From Chloroflexia bacterium (GTDB lineage Bacteria > Chloroflexota > Chloroflexia > QHBQ01 > JADMIH01): a stretch of DNA of 13,904 nucleotides. The DNA lies in NCBI GenBank assembly GCA_025927935.1, contig JAICKM010000096.1, positions 1 through 13,904 of the forward strand, in the 5' to 3' direction. Shown here in pieces: positions 7,237-13,789 of the stretch. The position numbers and the translations under genes were made by a program. The notes beneath the pieces are model-generated. The model saw only the letters and a list, made by a program, of their open reading frames with translations, did not search any database and was not told where the DNA came from. Numbering within the stretch: the stretch's first letter is position 1; every line of letters begins with the position of its first letter.

Positions 7237-8712
7237 TCAGACGCTAACCACCGGCTCGAAGTTCTGGATGTCTTCCCGCGACCCCCCCTGGCCTTCACCA
7301 TAACTGCTGTAACTGGCGACAAACTCAATAGTGCGCAACCACTTCACCAACTTGAAGCCAACCTGCGTCTCGACGCGCAACCGCAGCGGCGCGCCGTGCG
7401 GCACCGAGAGCGGCTGGTAGTTCATCTCATAGGCCAGGATCGTTTGCGGCAGCCGGGCCATTTCGATGGGCAGCGACTCGTGGAACGGGCGGCCCTTCGC
7501 ATCCAACTGCTCCGAGACGAACATCATGTAGCGCGCGCCCGGCATGGGCAGGCAGCGGTTCAGAATCTCGCTGAGCGGCACCCCGCCCCATTCGGCGATC
7601 CCCGTCCAGCCCTGGATGCACTGGTGTTTGGTGATCTGGGTCTGCTTGGGCAACGCTTCAATGTCGGCCAGGGTCAGGTGTAACGGCGTTTGGACGAGGC
7701 CGCGCACTTCCAGCACCCAGTCCTCGAAGTTGCCGGCCACCAGGCGTTGATAGTCCTCCGACTCGGGCGGATAGCCGTTGAGGATCATGGTCGGGGAAAT
7801 ATCGTCCGGCGGATAGGTCTGGCGGGAACGCAGGCGATAGGAGAGCGTGCGCAGCCCCGGCCGGATGATCGCGCCCAGGATGTGCTGCCAGGTGCGTGGC
7901 GCGCCCCGCGATGCCCGCGAAGTCAGCGCCCAGATGACCGCGCTCAGCACGATGATCCCCAGTCCGATGGCGATAGCGAGGCCCTGATCATGATCGTGCT
8001 GGCCGAAGATGATATTGCCCATGTTCTCCCCAAAGCCCGTGACCACCACCATCGTCACGTGGATGAGGATAAACAGCAGGAAGGCCATGAGGCCCAGGAA
8101 GTGCAGGCTGCGCGCGCCCTGCCGCCCGCCGAAGAGTTTGACATAGCGGGGAAAGCGGGCGTCGATGGCCGGCGACTGCGCCGCCCCGGTCAGGATCAGG
8201 AAGGGCGCCAGCAGGAAGACCACGGCCCCGTAGGCGATCTGCTGGAGCGCGTCGAACGGGTTGAACGCGCTGGGGGGCGGCGTCTGCAACGTCAGATAGC
8301 CCACGAAGGTCTGCCAGGCTTCGGGAATCACGTTCCAGGACGTGGGAATGAGCCGCTGCCAGCCGCCGGACGCGATGAGCGCGATTACATAGATGAGGCC
8401 GTTCAGGGTCCAGAAGCCGACGCTCACAAAGTGCCAGTGCCGGCCCAGCCCCAGGTTATTCCCGCCCGGCTGGGCGATCCAGGGCGACCACTCTTCCTCT
8501 TGTTCCCGCGCGATCCAGGGCCGTTCCGGGTTGATTACTTTACGTGTGAATTTGAGCCATTCGGTGCCGGGGATGCAATGGTCGTTCCAGTACAGCCGCG
8601 GGTAGGCCGCCAGGATCTGGATTCCCGCCCGGATGACAAAGCCCATCAGTAAGAAATTGATCCAGTGGGTCACGCGGATCCATGCCGGAAAGCCGTGGAC
8701 AGGGTCGTTCAT
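7237..8712 (-). CDS. Cytochrome b561-type membrane domain fused to a sulfite-oxidase-fold molybdopterin oxidoreductase
   Basis: A 491-residue fusion that probably couples a membrane haem carrier to a molybdenum cofactor active site facing outward. The N-terminal half has about five hydrophobic helices (near 16-36, 92-115, 156-178, 202-227 and 243-265). Candidate haem ligands are His16, His92/His94, His204 and His218, as in b561/formate-dehydrogenase-gamma-like cytochromes. The C-terminal part (about 300-491) matches the SUOX/MsrP molybdopterin-binding fold: Cys365 in HQCIQGWTGIAEWGG is the expected Mo ligand, and VPHGAPLRLR with the VKWLRTIEF tail is typical. No Tat signal is present; five helices with the N-terminus inside would place the enzyme outside. 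The ATG at 8712 has GGAGGT 8 nt upstream. The substrate is unknown; in MsrPQ the order is reversed and the parts are separate proteins. No Moco-biosynthesis gene is nearby. Confidence 0.85.
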   Translation of the reverse strand: MNDPVHGFPAWIRVTHWINFLLMGFVIRAGIQILAAYPRLYWNDHCIPGTEWLKFTRKVINPERPWIAREQEEEWSPWIAQPGGNNLGLGRHWHFVSVGFWTLNGLIYVIALIASGGWQRLIPTSWNVIPEAWQTFVGYLTLQTPPPSAFNPFDALQQIAYGAVVFLLAPFLILTGAAQSPAIDARFPRYVKLFGGRQGARSLHFLGLMAFLLFILIHVTMVVVTGFGENMGNIIFGQHDHDQGLAIAIGLGIIVLSAVIWALTSRASRGAPRTWQHILGAIIRPGLRTLSYRLRSRQTYPPDDISPTMILNGYPPESEDYQRLVAGNFEDWVLEVRGLVQTPLHLTLADIEALPKQTQITKHQCIQGWTGIAEWGGVPLSEILNRCLPMPGARYMMFVSEQLDAKGRPFHESLPIEMARLPQTILAYEMNYQPLSVPHGAPLRLRVETQVGFKLVKWLRTIEFVASYSSYGEGQGGSREDIQNFEPVVSV

Positions 8713-8862
8713 CGCCGATTACCTCCGTTGCGCGGTCCTGGGGCGGAGTCAGGATCGCACTGTCCTGCCCAACCTGCCTTAGCCGGCCGCGGGCGATGGC
8801 CTTTCACACCGATGGGGGAAACGTCTCTACAGGAATCGACAGGTTAGCGCCTTGCGTTTGCA

Positions 8863-8868
8863 AGTATA
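8863..8868 (-). promoter_or_regulatory. Candidate -10 box for the molybdoenzyme gene
   Basis: TATACT on the minus strand (5/6 to consensus) sits in a locally AT-rich patch within a GC-rich intergenic region. There is no convincing -35 at 16-18 bp. It would give a leader of about 145 nt. Weak support. Confidence 0.28.
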
Positions 8869-9093
8869 TTCACGGCTCTTTCAGCATAAACAGGGCCACC
8901 CTCACCGTCACCCCCGCCTACACCGCCGCGGACCGGCTGCATCGCGTTCCAGTCGTATTGGTCACTCTGCGCGCAGCCCAGGGTCCCGGCTTGAGGCCCG
9001 CCGGAGGGGGGATGCTTCGCTGCGCAAAGAATCACCGATCCCGGCGGCTAGCCGTGGCAGGGGGGCAGGATAATTGGGCCCAGGGGTATGGTG

Positions 9094-9133
9094 GGCGGGG
9101 GCCGGCGCTTGGGCAGGCGCGTTGGCCCCCGCC
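9094..9133 (-). terminator. Strong GC hairpin downstream of apt (U-tract lacking)
   Basis: GGCGGGGGCC (9094-9103) pairs perfectly with GGCCCCCGCC (9124-9133). Pairing extends inward with two G-U pairs and GCG/CGC-type pairs, leaving a loop of about 10 nt. It begins 25 nt past the apt stop on the minus strand. No T-run follows, so it may be a non-canonical terminator or an RNA-stabilising 3' structure. A smaller overlapping hairpin (CCGGAG/CTCCGG, 9132-9146) could compete with it. Confidence 0.4.
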
Positions 9134-9157
9134 GGAGGGCCTCCGGGCGCACCCGGC

Positions 9158-9679
9158 CTAATACTGGATCAGCGTGACGACGTTGTACTTGCCCAGTTGC
9201 TCACGGGCGTGGAGGAAGGTCAGCTCGATCAGAAAGCCGAGGGCCATGACCTGCCCGCCCAGGTGCTCGACCAACTGGATGGTGGCCCGCGTGGTGCCGC
9301 CCGTCGCCAGCAAGTCGTCGACGATGACCACCCGTTCGCCCACGTCGATGGCGTCGCGGTGCATCTCGACGGTGTTGGTGCCGTACTCTAGCGCGTATTC
9401 AGCGGTCACGGTGGGGGCGGGGAGCTTGCCGAGCTTGCGCGCGGGCACGAACCCGGCGCCCAGCAGGTAGGCCAGTGGCGCTCCGAAGATGAAGCCCCGC
9501 GACTCGACCCCCACGATCTTGGTCGGCTGGTAGGGGCGGAGCCGGTTCGCCATCTTGTCCAGGCACTCATGGAACGCCTCGGCGTCTTTGAGCAGGGTCG
9601 TAATATCGCGGAACATGATGCCGCGGACCGGAAAGTCCGGTATATCACGGATTTTGGCGACTAGCGCACTTTGTTCCAC
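9158..9679 (-). CDS. apt: Adenine phosphoribosyltransferase
   Basis: Cytoplasmic purine-salvage enzyme: adenine plus PRPP gives AMP plus pyrophosphate. From the GTG at 9679 the product is 173 residues, the usual APRT length. Family landmarks are IRDIPDFP (10-17), GIMFRDIT (20-27), GVESRGFIFG (57-66), the flexible loop with RKLGKLP (81-87) and the PRPP-binding loop VVIVDDLLATGGTT (117-130). The frame stays open far upstream, and an ATG (giving MKDGHP) lies 2 nt after a good -10 box, so it would fall at or before the transcript start and is rejected. AAAGGAGA lies 12 nt before the GTG and 6 nt before an in-frame CTG (9685), which is the alternative start. The gene appears to be its own transcription unit, between the surface-protein terminator and a 3' hairpin. 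Confidence 0.95.
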   Translation of the reverse strand: MEQSALVAKIRDIPDFPVRGIMFRDITTLLKDAEAFHECLDKMANRLRPYQPTKIVGVESRGFIFGAPLAYLLGAGFVPARKLGKLPAPTVTAEYALEYGTNTVEMHRDAIDVGERVVIVDDLLATGGTTRATIQLVEHLGGQVMALGFLIELTFLHAREQLGKYNVVTLIQY

Positions 9680-9723
9680 TGTCAGGTCACTCTCCTTTGT
9701 GGCAGGATGCCCATCCTTCATCC

Positions 9724-9753
9724 ATTGTAGCACATTCGACTCACGCCGGGCAA
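9724..9753 (-). promoter_or_regulatory. apt promoter (-35 plus extended -10)
   Basis: On the minus strand, TTGCCC (9753-9748) is followed after 18 bp by TGC-free -10 TACAAT (9729-9724); the TGC at 9732-9730 makes it an extended -10 (TGCTACAAT). Transcription would begin near 9717, about 38 nt before the chosen GTG start. This fixes the apt start downstream of the first in-frame ATG. Confidence 0.6.
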
Positions 9754-9847
9754 TACTTTGCGCCGGCGGATAGCTCAACGGGCCGTGAGGCCGCGCCCCG
9801 GCGTCCGGCGGCATGGATGATCCTGTAGGCAAGCGGCGGGCCAACGC

Positions 9848-9883
9848 AAAAAAGCGCGACGGCCGGAAGCCCGGCTGTCGCGC
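9848..9883 (-). terminator. Intrinsic terminator of the sortase/surface-protein operon
   Basis: On the minus strand a hairpin with stems GCGCGAC/GTCGCGC and GCCGG/CCGGC (one mismatch between them, 4-nt loop GCTT) is followed directly by TTTTTT (9853-9848). It lies 23 nt after the surface-protein stop. This is a textbook rho-independent terminator. Confidence 0.9.
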
Positions 9884-9905
9884 CAAACCGCGGGTGATTG
9901 CGCGC

Positions 9906-12167
9906 TTACGCTTCCTTGCTTGCGGCCTGGTTGCGCAGGCGTAACTGCCGGGTGACGAGCATCGCCAGGCCGAGCAGGAACCCGATGAACGGGAACTCAC
10001 CGCCTGTCTTGGGGATCGTGTTCGTCGTCCCGCCGCCGGCCGTCGGGGTGCGCGTGGCCGTCGCCTTCGGCTTGGGCGTCGCGCCCGGCAGGCTGGCGAT
10101 AGCCGTCGCCGTCCGCTTCGCCTGCGGCGTGCCCGCCGCCGAAACCGTCACGGTGACTTTGTCCGACGTGATGCCTGCGGGGGTCTGATCGTAGACGAGC
10201 CGTGCCTGGTTGGCGAAGCTCGTGCCCGGATTGCCGATCACGCTGGTGATGATGGTCACGGTGATGCGCGCGCCGGGCTGGATCGTGCCGAGATTCGCCG
10301 AGAAGGTCTGCCCGCGCAGGTCGATGCTGCCCGCGCTGGCGCTGCTGTGGCCGAGATCGACCAGCGCGCCGGCCGGCACGTCGTCGGTGAGGCGGGCGTT
10401 GGTCGCCACGCCGCTACCGGCGTTCCAGATGCTGATCGTGAAGCGCGCCGTCTCGCCGGGGCTGACTTCGTTGTGGTCCACGCTCTTCGTGATGCGCACG
10501 TCATTGGCCGGTGGCGTGGGCACTTGCGTCGAGAGGATGACCGACGTGGGTTGCGCCGACGGCGGTGGGGGCGGCGGCGGGGGCGGCGGCGGTACCGGGC
10601 TGGCCGTCATGGTCGCCCCGCTCACCGGGCTGGCCGAAGCCGGCACGCCGATGCTGAAGCTGAAGCGGGACCCGGAGTCGCCATAGCCGTTGGCCTGCTT
10701 GATGTGCAGCACGGCGGAATAGCTACCATTGCCGAGTACGCCCGCCGGGATGACATAGCTGGTCGCCTTGCCCAGGTCGTTGCTGTCGAGCACCTGGTTG
10801 CCGGCGCTGAGAATCCGCACACTGTAGGTGTCGTTGCCGTTGCGGCTGGTCCAGGTCAGCGTGACCGGCAGCGTGACGTTGCTGCCTGCCGCGGGGCTGC
10901 CCAGTTGCACATCGGCAATATCGAACGTGGCGAAGGTCAAGGTGGCACCTGCCGTGTAGTTCTGGCCCAGGGTAGCCCAGTAGGCCAGGCTATTGCTCGC
11001 ACCACCCGAATAGCGGATATAATAGAGCATATTGGCCGGGCTGGCCGGCGGGTTGCTGAAGCGGTACGCGCCGTTGTTGTCGGTCTGCGCGGTGGCGATG
11101 ATCGTGTCCGTGCCGCCGCCCGCCTGGCGTAGCTCTACCGTCACGCCCGGCGCGGCCTGGCCGTTGCGGGTCACGATGCCGGTGATAGCGCCTCCGGCGC
11201 CGCCACCGCCGCCACCGCCGCCACCACCGCCGCCACCGCCGCCACCGCCGCCACCGGTCGGCGTGTTGGTCGGCACGCTACCAATGGGCGTTGGCGTAGC
11301 AGAGGCGCCCGGCACCGGGGTATCGGTTGCGCCGCCTACCTGGGTGGGCGTGGCCGTATCTGTCGGAACCGGCACCTGCGTGAAGGTGGCGAAAGGCGGC
11401 GGCGTCGAGAACGTCGGGATCGGGCGTAGCGTGGGCGTCGGGTTGCCGCCGCCCCCCGGTGTGTTCGTCGGGCCGGGCGTGTCGCTGGGACCGACCGTGC
11501 TGGTCGGGATAATGGGCGTATCGGTCGGGATGGGGGTGTTGGTGGGCGTCGGGGTGTCCGTGGCCGTCGGGGTATCCGTCGGCGTCGGGGTATCCGTCGG
11601 CGTTGGCGTGGGCGGCTCCAGCACCACCGACACCGGGTTGCTCATCAGTTGCTGTCCGTTGGTCCAGATTACGGTAGCCGTATTCTGGATCGTCGCATTG
11701 GCGTTCGCGGGCACCTGCACCGTGATGGTCACGACGCGCGACTCCCCAGAACTCAGCGCGCCGTTCACGCAGGTGACGTGGTTGCCCGCCGCGCTGCAAG
11801 TGGCCCCCGGCCAATCGGATGAGACATCGCTGACGGTCACCTCGGCGGGCACGGTGTCATCCACGCGCACGCCCACCACGTCGGTGCTGACGGCACTGAC
11901 GCGGATGCTGAAGGTGAACGTGCCGCCCGCGGGGACGCTGCTCGCCGACGCGGACTTGGTGATCGTCACCCCCGCGCCCTGCGGCGCGGCGCGCGTGTCG
12001 CTGAACAACGTCAGCCCGAACGGCAGGATGATCAGCAGCGCCGCCAGGGGCAATAGCGTGCGCTCGGCCAGGGTCCAGCGCACCGGGCGGCCGGCGCCGG
12101 GGCCGGCATACCCCATGCCGAAGAACTGCTGGATCGCTCCGCCAAGGGATCGCCAGAGGGCCTTCAT
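9906..12167 (-). CDS. Sortase-anchored surface protein: two DUF11 domains, Thr-Pro stalk, poly-Gly and poly-Pro linkers, IPKTG sorting signal
   Basis: A 753-residue exported protein, probably attached to the cell surface. A long basic N-region precedes a hydrophobic segment (about 38-56) and a possible signal-peptidase site after TRA (about residue 60). In order: a DUF11 domain (about 65-165, beginning VTITKSASASSVPAG); a Thr/Pro-rich stalk of PTDTPT-type repeats; a run of 19 glycines; a carboxypeptidase-regulatory/SdrD-like beta domain (ITGIVTRNGQAAPGVTVELR...NGAYRF); a further beta-rich domain; 11 consecutive prolines; a second DUF11 domain (VRITKSVDHNEVSPGE); and IPKTG (718-722), hydrophobic helix and RQLRLRNQ tail, a sortase signal. 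The ATG at 12167 has AGGAGA 7 nt upstream; the GTG at 12197 precedes that ribosome binding site and is rejected. It lies 87 nt downstream of the sortase gene, its likely enzyme. The role (adhesion, sheath or cell-cell contact) is inference. Confidence 0.9.
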   Translation of the reverse strand: MKALWRSLGGAIQQFFGMGYAGPGAGRPVRWTLAERTLLPLAALLIILPFGLTLFSDTRAAPQGAGVTITKSASASSVPAGGTFTFSIRVSAVSTDVVGVRVDDTVPAEVTVSDVSSDWPGATCSAAGNHVTCVNGALSSGESRVVTITVQVPANANATIQNTATVIWTNGQQLMSNPVSVVLEPPTPTPTDTPTPTDTPTATDTPTPTNTPIPTDTPIIPTSTVGPSDTPGPTNTPGGGGNPTPTLRPIPTFSTPPPFATFTQVPVPTDTATPTQVGGATDTPVPGASATPTPIGSVPTNTPTGGGGGGGGGGGGGGGGGGGAGGAITGIVTRNGQAAPGVTVELRQAGGGTDTIIATAQTDNNGAYRFSNPPASPANMLYYIRYSGGASNSLAYWATLGQNYTAGATLTFATFDIADVQLGSPAAGSNVTLPVTLTWTSRNGNDTYSVRILSAGNQVLDSNDLGKATSYVIPAGVLGNGSYSAVLHIKQANGYGDSGSRFSFSIGVPASASPVSGATMTASPVPPPPPPPPPPPSAQPTSVILSTQVPTPPANDVRITKSVDHNEVSPGETARFTISIWNAGSGVATNARLTDDVPAGALVDLGHSSASAGSIDLRGQTFSANLGTIQPGARITVTIITSVIGNPGTSFANQARLVYDQTPAGITSDKVTVTVSAAGTPQAKRTATAIASLPGATPKPKATATRTPTAGGGTTNTIPKTGGEFPFIGFLLGLAMLVTRQLRLRNQAASKEA
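10560..10592 (-). repeat. Poly-proline tract (11 Pro codons)
   Basis: Eleven consecutive CCN codons in the surface-protein gene form a rigid linker between the central beta domain and the second DUF11 domain. Such a run would be expected to stall ribosomes without EF-P. Confidence 0.9.
11199..11255 (-). repeat. Poly-glycine tract (19 Gly codons)
   Basis: An almost pure GGC/GGT codon run in the surface-protein gene, encoding a flexible linker between the Thr-Pro stalk and the carboxypeptidase-regulatory-like domain. The near-perfect trinucleotide repeat makes it prone to length change by slippage, and to assembly error. Confidence 0.92.
11257..11615 (-). repeat. Degenerate Thr-Pro stalk repeats
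   Basis: Codes for Thr/Pro-rich sequence with PTDTPT-like units. At 11560-11610 the DNA shows near-identical 18-nt units; elsewhere the units have diverged. Thr-rich stalks of this kind are often O-glycosylated and span the cell envelope in surface proteins (family knowledge). Confidence 0.85.
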
Positions 12168-12254
12168 AGTCGATCTCCTAGTTGGTGCCACGCCCACTGG
12201 GGTGCCGCCGTCACTGCGGGCCAGGGCGGGGATTGCCTGCTTGGTCGGGCCGCG

Positions 12255-13469
12255 CTATCGAGCGCGGTCCGGCGCGACATACTTCGGATCAAGGTCCGCG
12301 ATGACAATCAGGCGATGACTGGCGATTTTCACCGGGGTGCAGGTGATGAGGGTCAGGCGCGCGTCACTGGTGGGCGCCATAACTTCAATCGCCGTGGGTT
12401 TCACGATTTTCGTGGTGCGGACGATGTAATGAAAAATCCCGCGCCCGCTGTAGACGAAAATGTCGTCACCCTTTTTCAGTTTATCGAGGTTCATGAACAC
12501 GGAGCCGCGGATATCGCGGTGCCCGGCGATCACGACGTTCCCGGTGTCGCCGGGGTTGGCCGTGCCGGTGTGGTGGCCGGCCATGAAGTCCGCCACTTCC
12601 CACTCCCAGGTATCGAAGCGCACCGTGACTTCGCGCACGCGGCTATCCAGCTTGATGCGGGGGATGCGGATCTCGGTCGGCAGGGCGGGGTTGCTTTCGA
12701 CGGCGTCGCTGCTGTCCGCCGCGGGCGTCCCGGCGGCGCCGGCCATGGTCCCGGTGATCGTCGTGGTGATCTGATCGAGGACGGCCTGCTCGCCGCGCCC
12801 GCCCAGGCCGGCCAGGCGGTCCCGAACCACGTCATCGCGGCTCTGGATGGCCGCGACGGGTGCCGCGCGCTGGGCCGGGGTGCCGGCCACGGGTACGTGT
12901 ACCGCTGCGGCGACCTGGGGCAACGGATTATTCGCTTTTGGGGGGGCGGGATGCGCGGGAACCTGCACCGCCGCCATTTCGGCGGCAATGTTGTCGTCCG
13001 TTTGCGAATCGGCAAACAACCACTGGAAGACGACGTAAAAGAAGAGGAGGACGAAGGCGACCTCGGCCAATTGCAGCCCGACATCAATGCCCTTGCGCAT
13101 CTGCGGGGTTTGCATCCAGGCCGGACCCCGCCGCTTCTGCGGCCGGACCACTGCGGCCAGACCGCTACGGCGGAAGCGGTCGGCGGAGGCGGGCGCCCCG
13201 TGCCAATGCGCGCCGGCTGCCGCACGGGCCAGCGCCGCGCGCGCTTCCTCGGCACTCAGCCGCCGCGTGATCCGGCCTTTGCGCGCGGGCGGATCAGGTC
13301 CCGCCAGCCCGGCGGGTCGCAAAGTCGCGGGCGGAGCCGCCAGCTCCGCGGGCGCGCGCCCGGCAATCGTGCGGAGCATGCGTTTTGATTCGCGCCGCCG
13401 CTTCTCGGCGATCAGAGACTCCAGCTCGGAGATGCTCAGCTTCTCCAGGTCCGGTCCTTGCGCGTCCAT
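12255..13469 (-). CDS. Sortase (class D/E/F-like) with long cytoplasmic N-terminus
   Basis: Membrane transpeptidase of 404 residues that cleaves an LPXTG-like signal and attaches the protein to the cell surface. The C-terminal sortase domain (about 260-404) has the full catalytic set: His317 (VVIAGHRD), Cys377 (LTLITCTP) and Arg386 (SHRLIVIA). A single transmembrane helix lies at about 131-151 and is followed by a Pro/Ala-rich extracellular linker. The first 130 residues, predicted cytoplasmic, are strongly basic and begin with a short helical segment (LEKLSISELESLIAEKRRRE); most sortases have only a short tail there. The ATG at 13469 has AGGAG 10 nt upstream; a GTG at 13499 lies before that site and is rejected. 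The next gene downstream encodes an IPKTG protein, its probable substrate. The family is certain; the class is less so. Confidence 0.93.
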   Translation of the reverse strand: MDAQGPDLEKLSISELESLIAEKRRRESKRMLRTIAGRAPAELAAPPATLRPAGLAGPDPPARKGRITRRLSAEEARAALARAAAGAHWHGAPASADRFRRSGLAAVVRPQKRRGPAWMQTPQMRKGIDVGLQLAEVAFVLLFFYVVFQWLFADSQTDDNIAAEMAAVQVPAHPAPPKANNPLPQVAAAVHVPVAGTPAQRAAPVAAIQSRDDVVRDRLAGLGGRGEQAVLDQITTTITGTMAGAAGTPAADSSDAVESNPALPTEIRIPRIKLDSRVREVTVRFDTWEWEVADFMAGHHTGTANPGDTGNVVIAGHRDIRGSVFMNLDKLKKGDDIFVYSGRGIFHYIVRTTKIVKPTAIEVMAPTSDARLTLITCTPVKIASHRLIVIADLDPKYVAPDRAR

Positions 13470-13501
13470 GGGTTGCGTACTCCTGGCACAGAATCTCACC
13501 C

Positions 13502-13524
13502 CGCGACTCTCATATTATGTCGCG
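13502..13524. promoter_or_regulatory. Inverted repeat at the sortase operon transcription start
   Basis: CGCGAC (13502-13507) and GTCGCG (13519-13524) are perfect 6-bp arms around 11 AT-rich bases, exactly at the predicted start and 5' end of the transcript. It could be an operator or a 5' mRNA stem protecting the transcript. Confidence 0.4.
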
Positions 13525-13531
13525 TGACTGT

Positions 13532-13560
13532 AGTATAGCACCGAATATGGGGCCTGTCAA
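13532..13560 (-). promoter_or_regulatory. Near-consensus promoter of the sortase/surface-protein operon
   Basis: On the minus strand a perfect -35, TTGACA (13560-13555), is followed after exactly 17 bp by TATACT (13537-13532), preceded by TGC, so the -10 is extended as well. The predicted start is near 13525, with a leader of about 55 nt. This is the strongest promoter by eye in the window. Confidence 0.85.
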
Positions 13561-13751
13561 TGGTTTGTGCTAGCATAGGCGCTAACGGGCAACAGGCACG
13601 TTCGCCGCCATACACTTTATGCTTGCGTAAGGAGTAATATCTGGGCCGGCCCCTCGGCCAGGGCAGCAGCAGGGGGCAGGGGACGGCGCGGCCCCGTATC
13701 TTCGCGCCGGCTTGAATTATCGGCGGGCGGCGTGCCGCGATGGTGGGGGTT

Positions 13752-13786
13752 GCGACCGGGGCCGGTGTTGCACCAGTCCCGGTCGC
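13752..13786 (-). terminator. Hairpin downstream of the right-edge gene
   Basis: GCGACCGGG (13752-13760) pairs perfectly with CCCGGTCGC (13778-13786), and a nested GGTG/CACC stem lies inside. It starts 3 nt past the stop codon of the right-edge gene on the minus strand. No T-run follows, so canonical rho-independent termination is uncertain. Confidence 0.5.
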
Positions 13787-13789
13787 TGT

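Larger units (their letters stand above)
8713..9157. other. 445-bp non-coding region between the molybdoenzyme and apt
   Basis: No convincing gene was found on either strand; the open frames here have Arg/His-rich, non-biological-looking products. The left part is the leader of the molybdoenzyme, with its ribosome binding site next to 8712 and a possible -10 (8863-8868, minus). The right part is the 3' tail of apt with GC-rich inverted repeats (9094-9133 and 9132-9146). I could not assign a riboswitch or small RNA by eye. Confidence 0.6.
13470..13789. other. 320-bp intergenic region upstream of the sortase
   Basis: It holds the sortase promoter and leader (13470-13560) at the left and the 3' hairpin of the next gene (13752-13786) at the right. 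The middle (13561-13750) is GC-rich, with a 7-bp inverted repeat CGGCGCG/CGCGCCG (13684-13690/13703-13709). An AAGGAG at about 13629 has no start codon at useful distance. I see no gene here. Confidence 0.6.

Noticed and set aside
7690..8652. 320-codon plus-strand frame opposite the molybdoenzyme
   Set aside because: Arg/Asp/Gly-rich antisense shadow; the minus-strand frame has transmembrane helices and the Moco cysteine motif.
8810..8850. A GGGGGAAAC-containing segment that resembled part of a CRISPR-type repeat or a riboswitch element
   Set aside because: Only one copy is present, and no conserved riboswitch core could be matched by eye in the molybdoenzyme leader.
8852..9073. Small plus-strand frames in the 8713-9157 gap
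   Set aside because: Arg/His/Ser-rich products with no ribosome binding site and no recognisable feature.
11199..11620. Regular short DNA repeats resembling an array
   Set aside because: They are codon repeats (poly-Gly and Thr-Pro) within a coding frame, without unique spacers, so this is not a CRISPR array.
12165..12197. GTG at 12197 as start of the surface protein
   Set aside because: The Shine-Dalgarno AGGAGA lies between that GTG and the ATG at 12167, so initiation at the ATG is much more likely.
11032..12318. 428-codon plus-strand frame opposite the surface-protein gene
   Set aside because: Its product is a Val/Gly/Pro repeat mirror of the Thr-Pro and Gly runs; the minus-strand product has a signal segment, DUF11 domains and a sorting signal.
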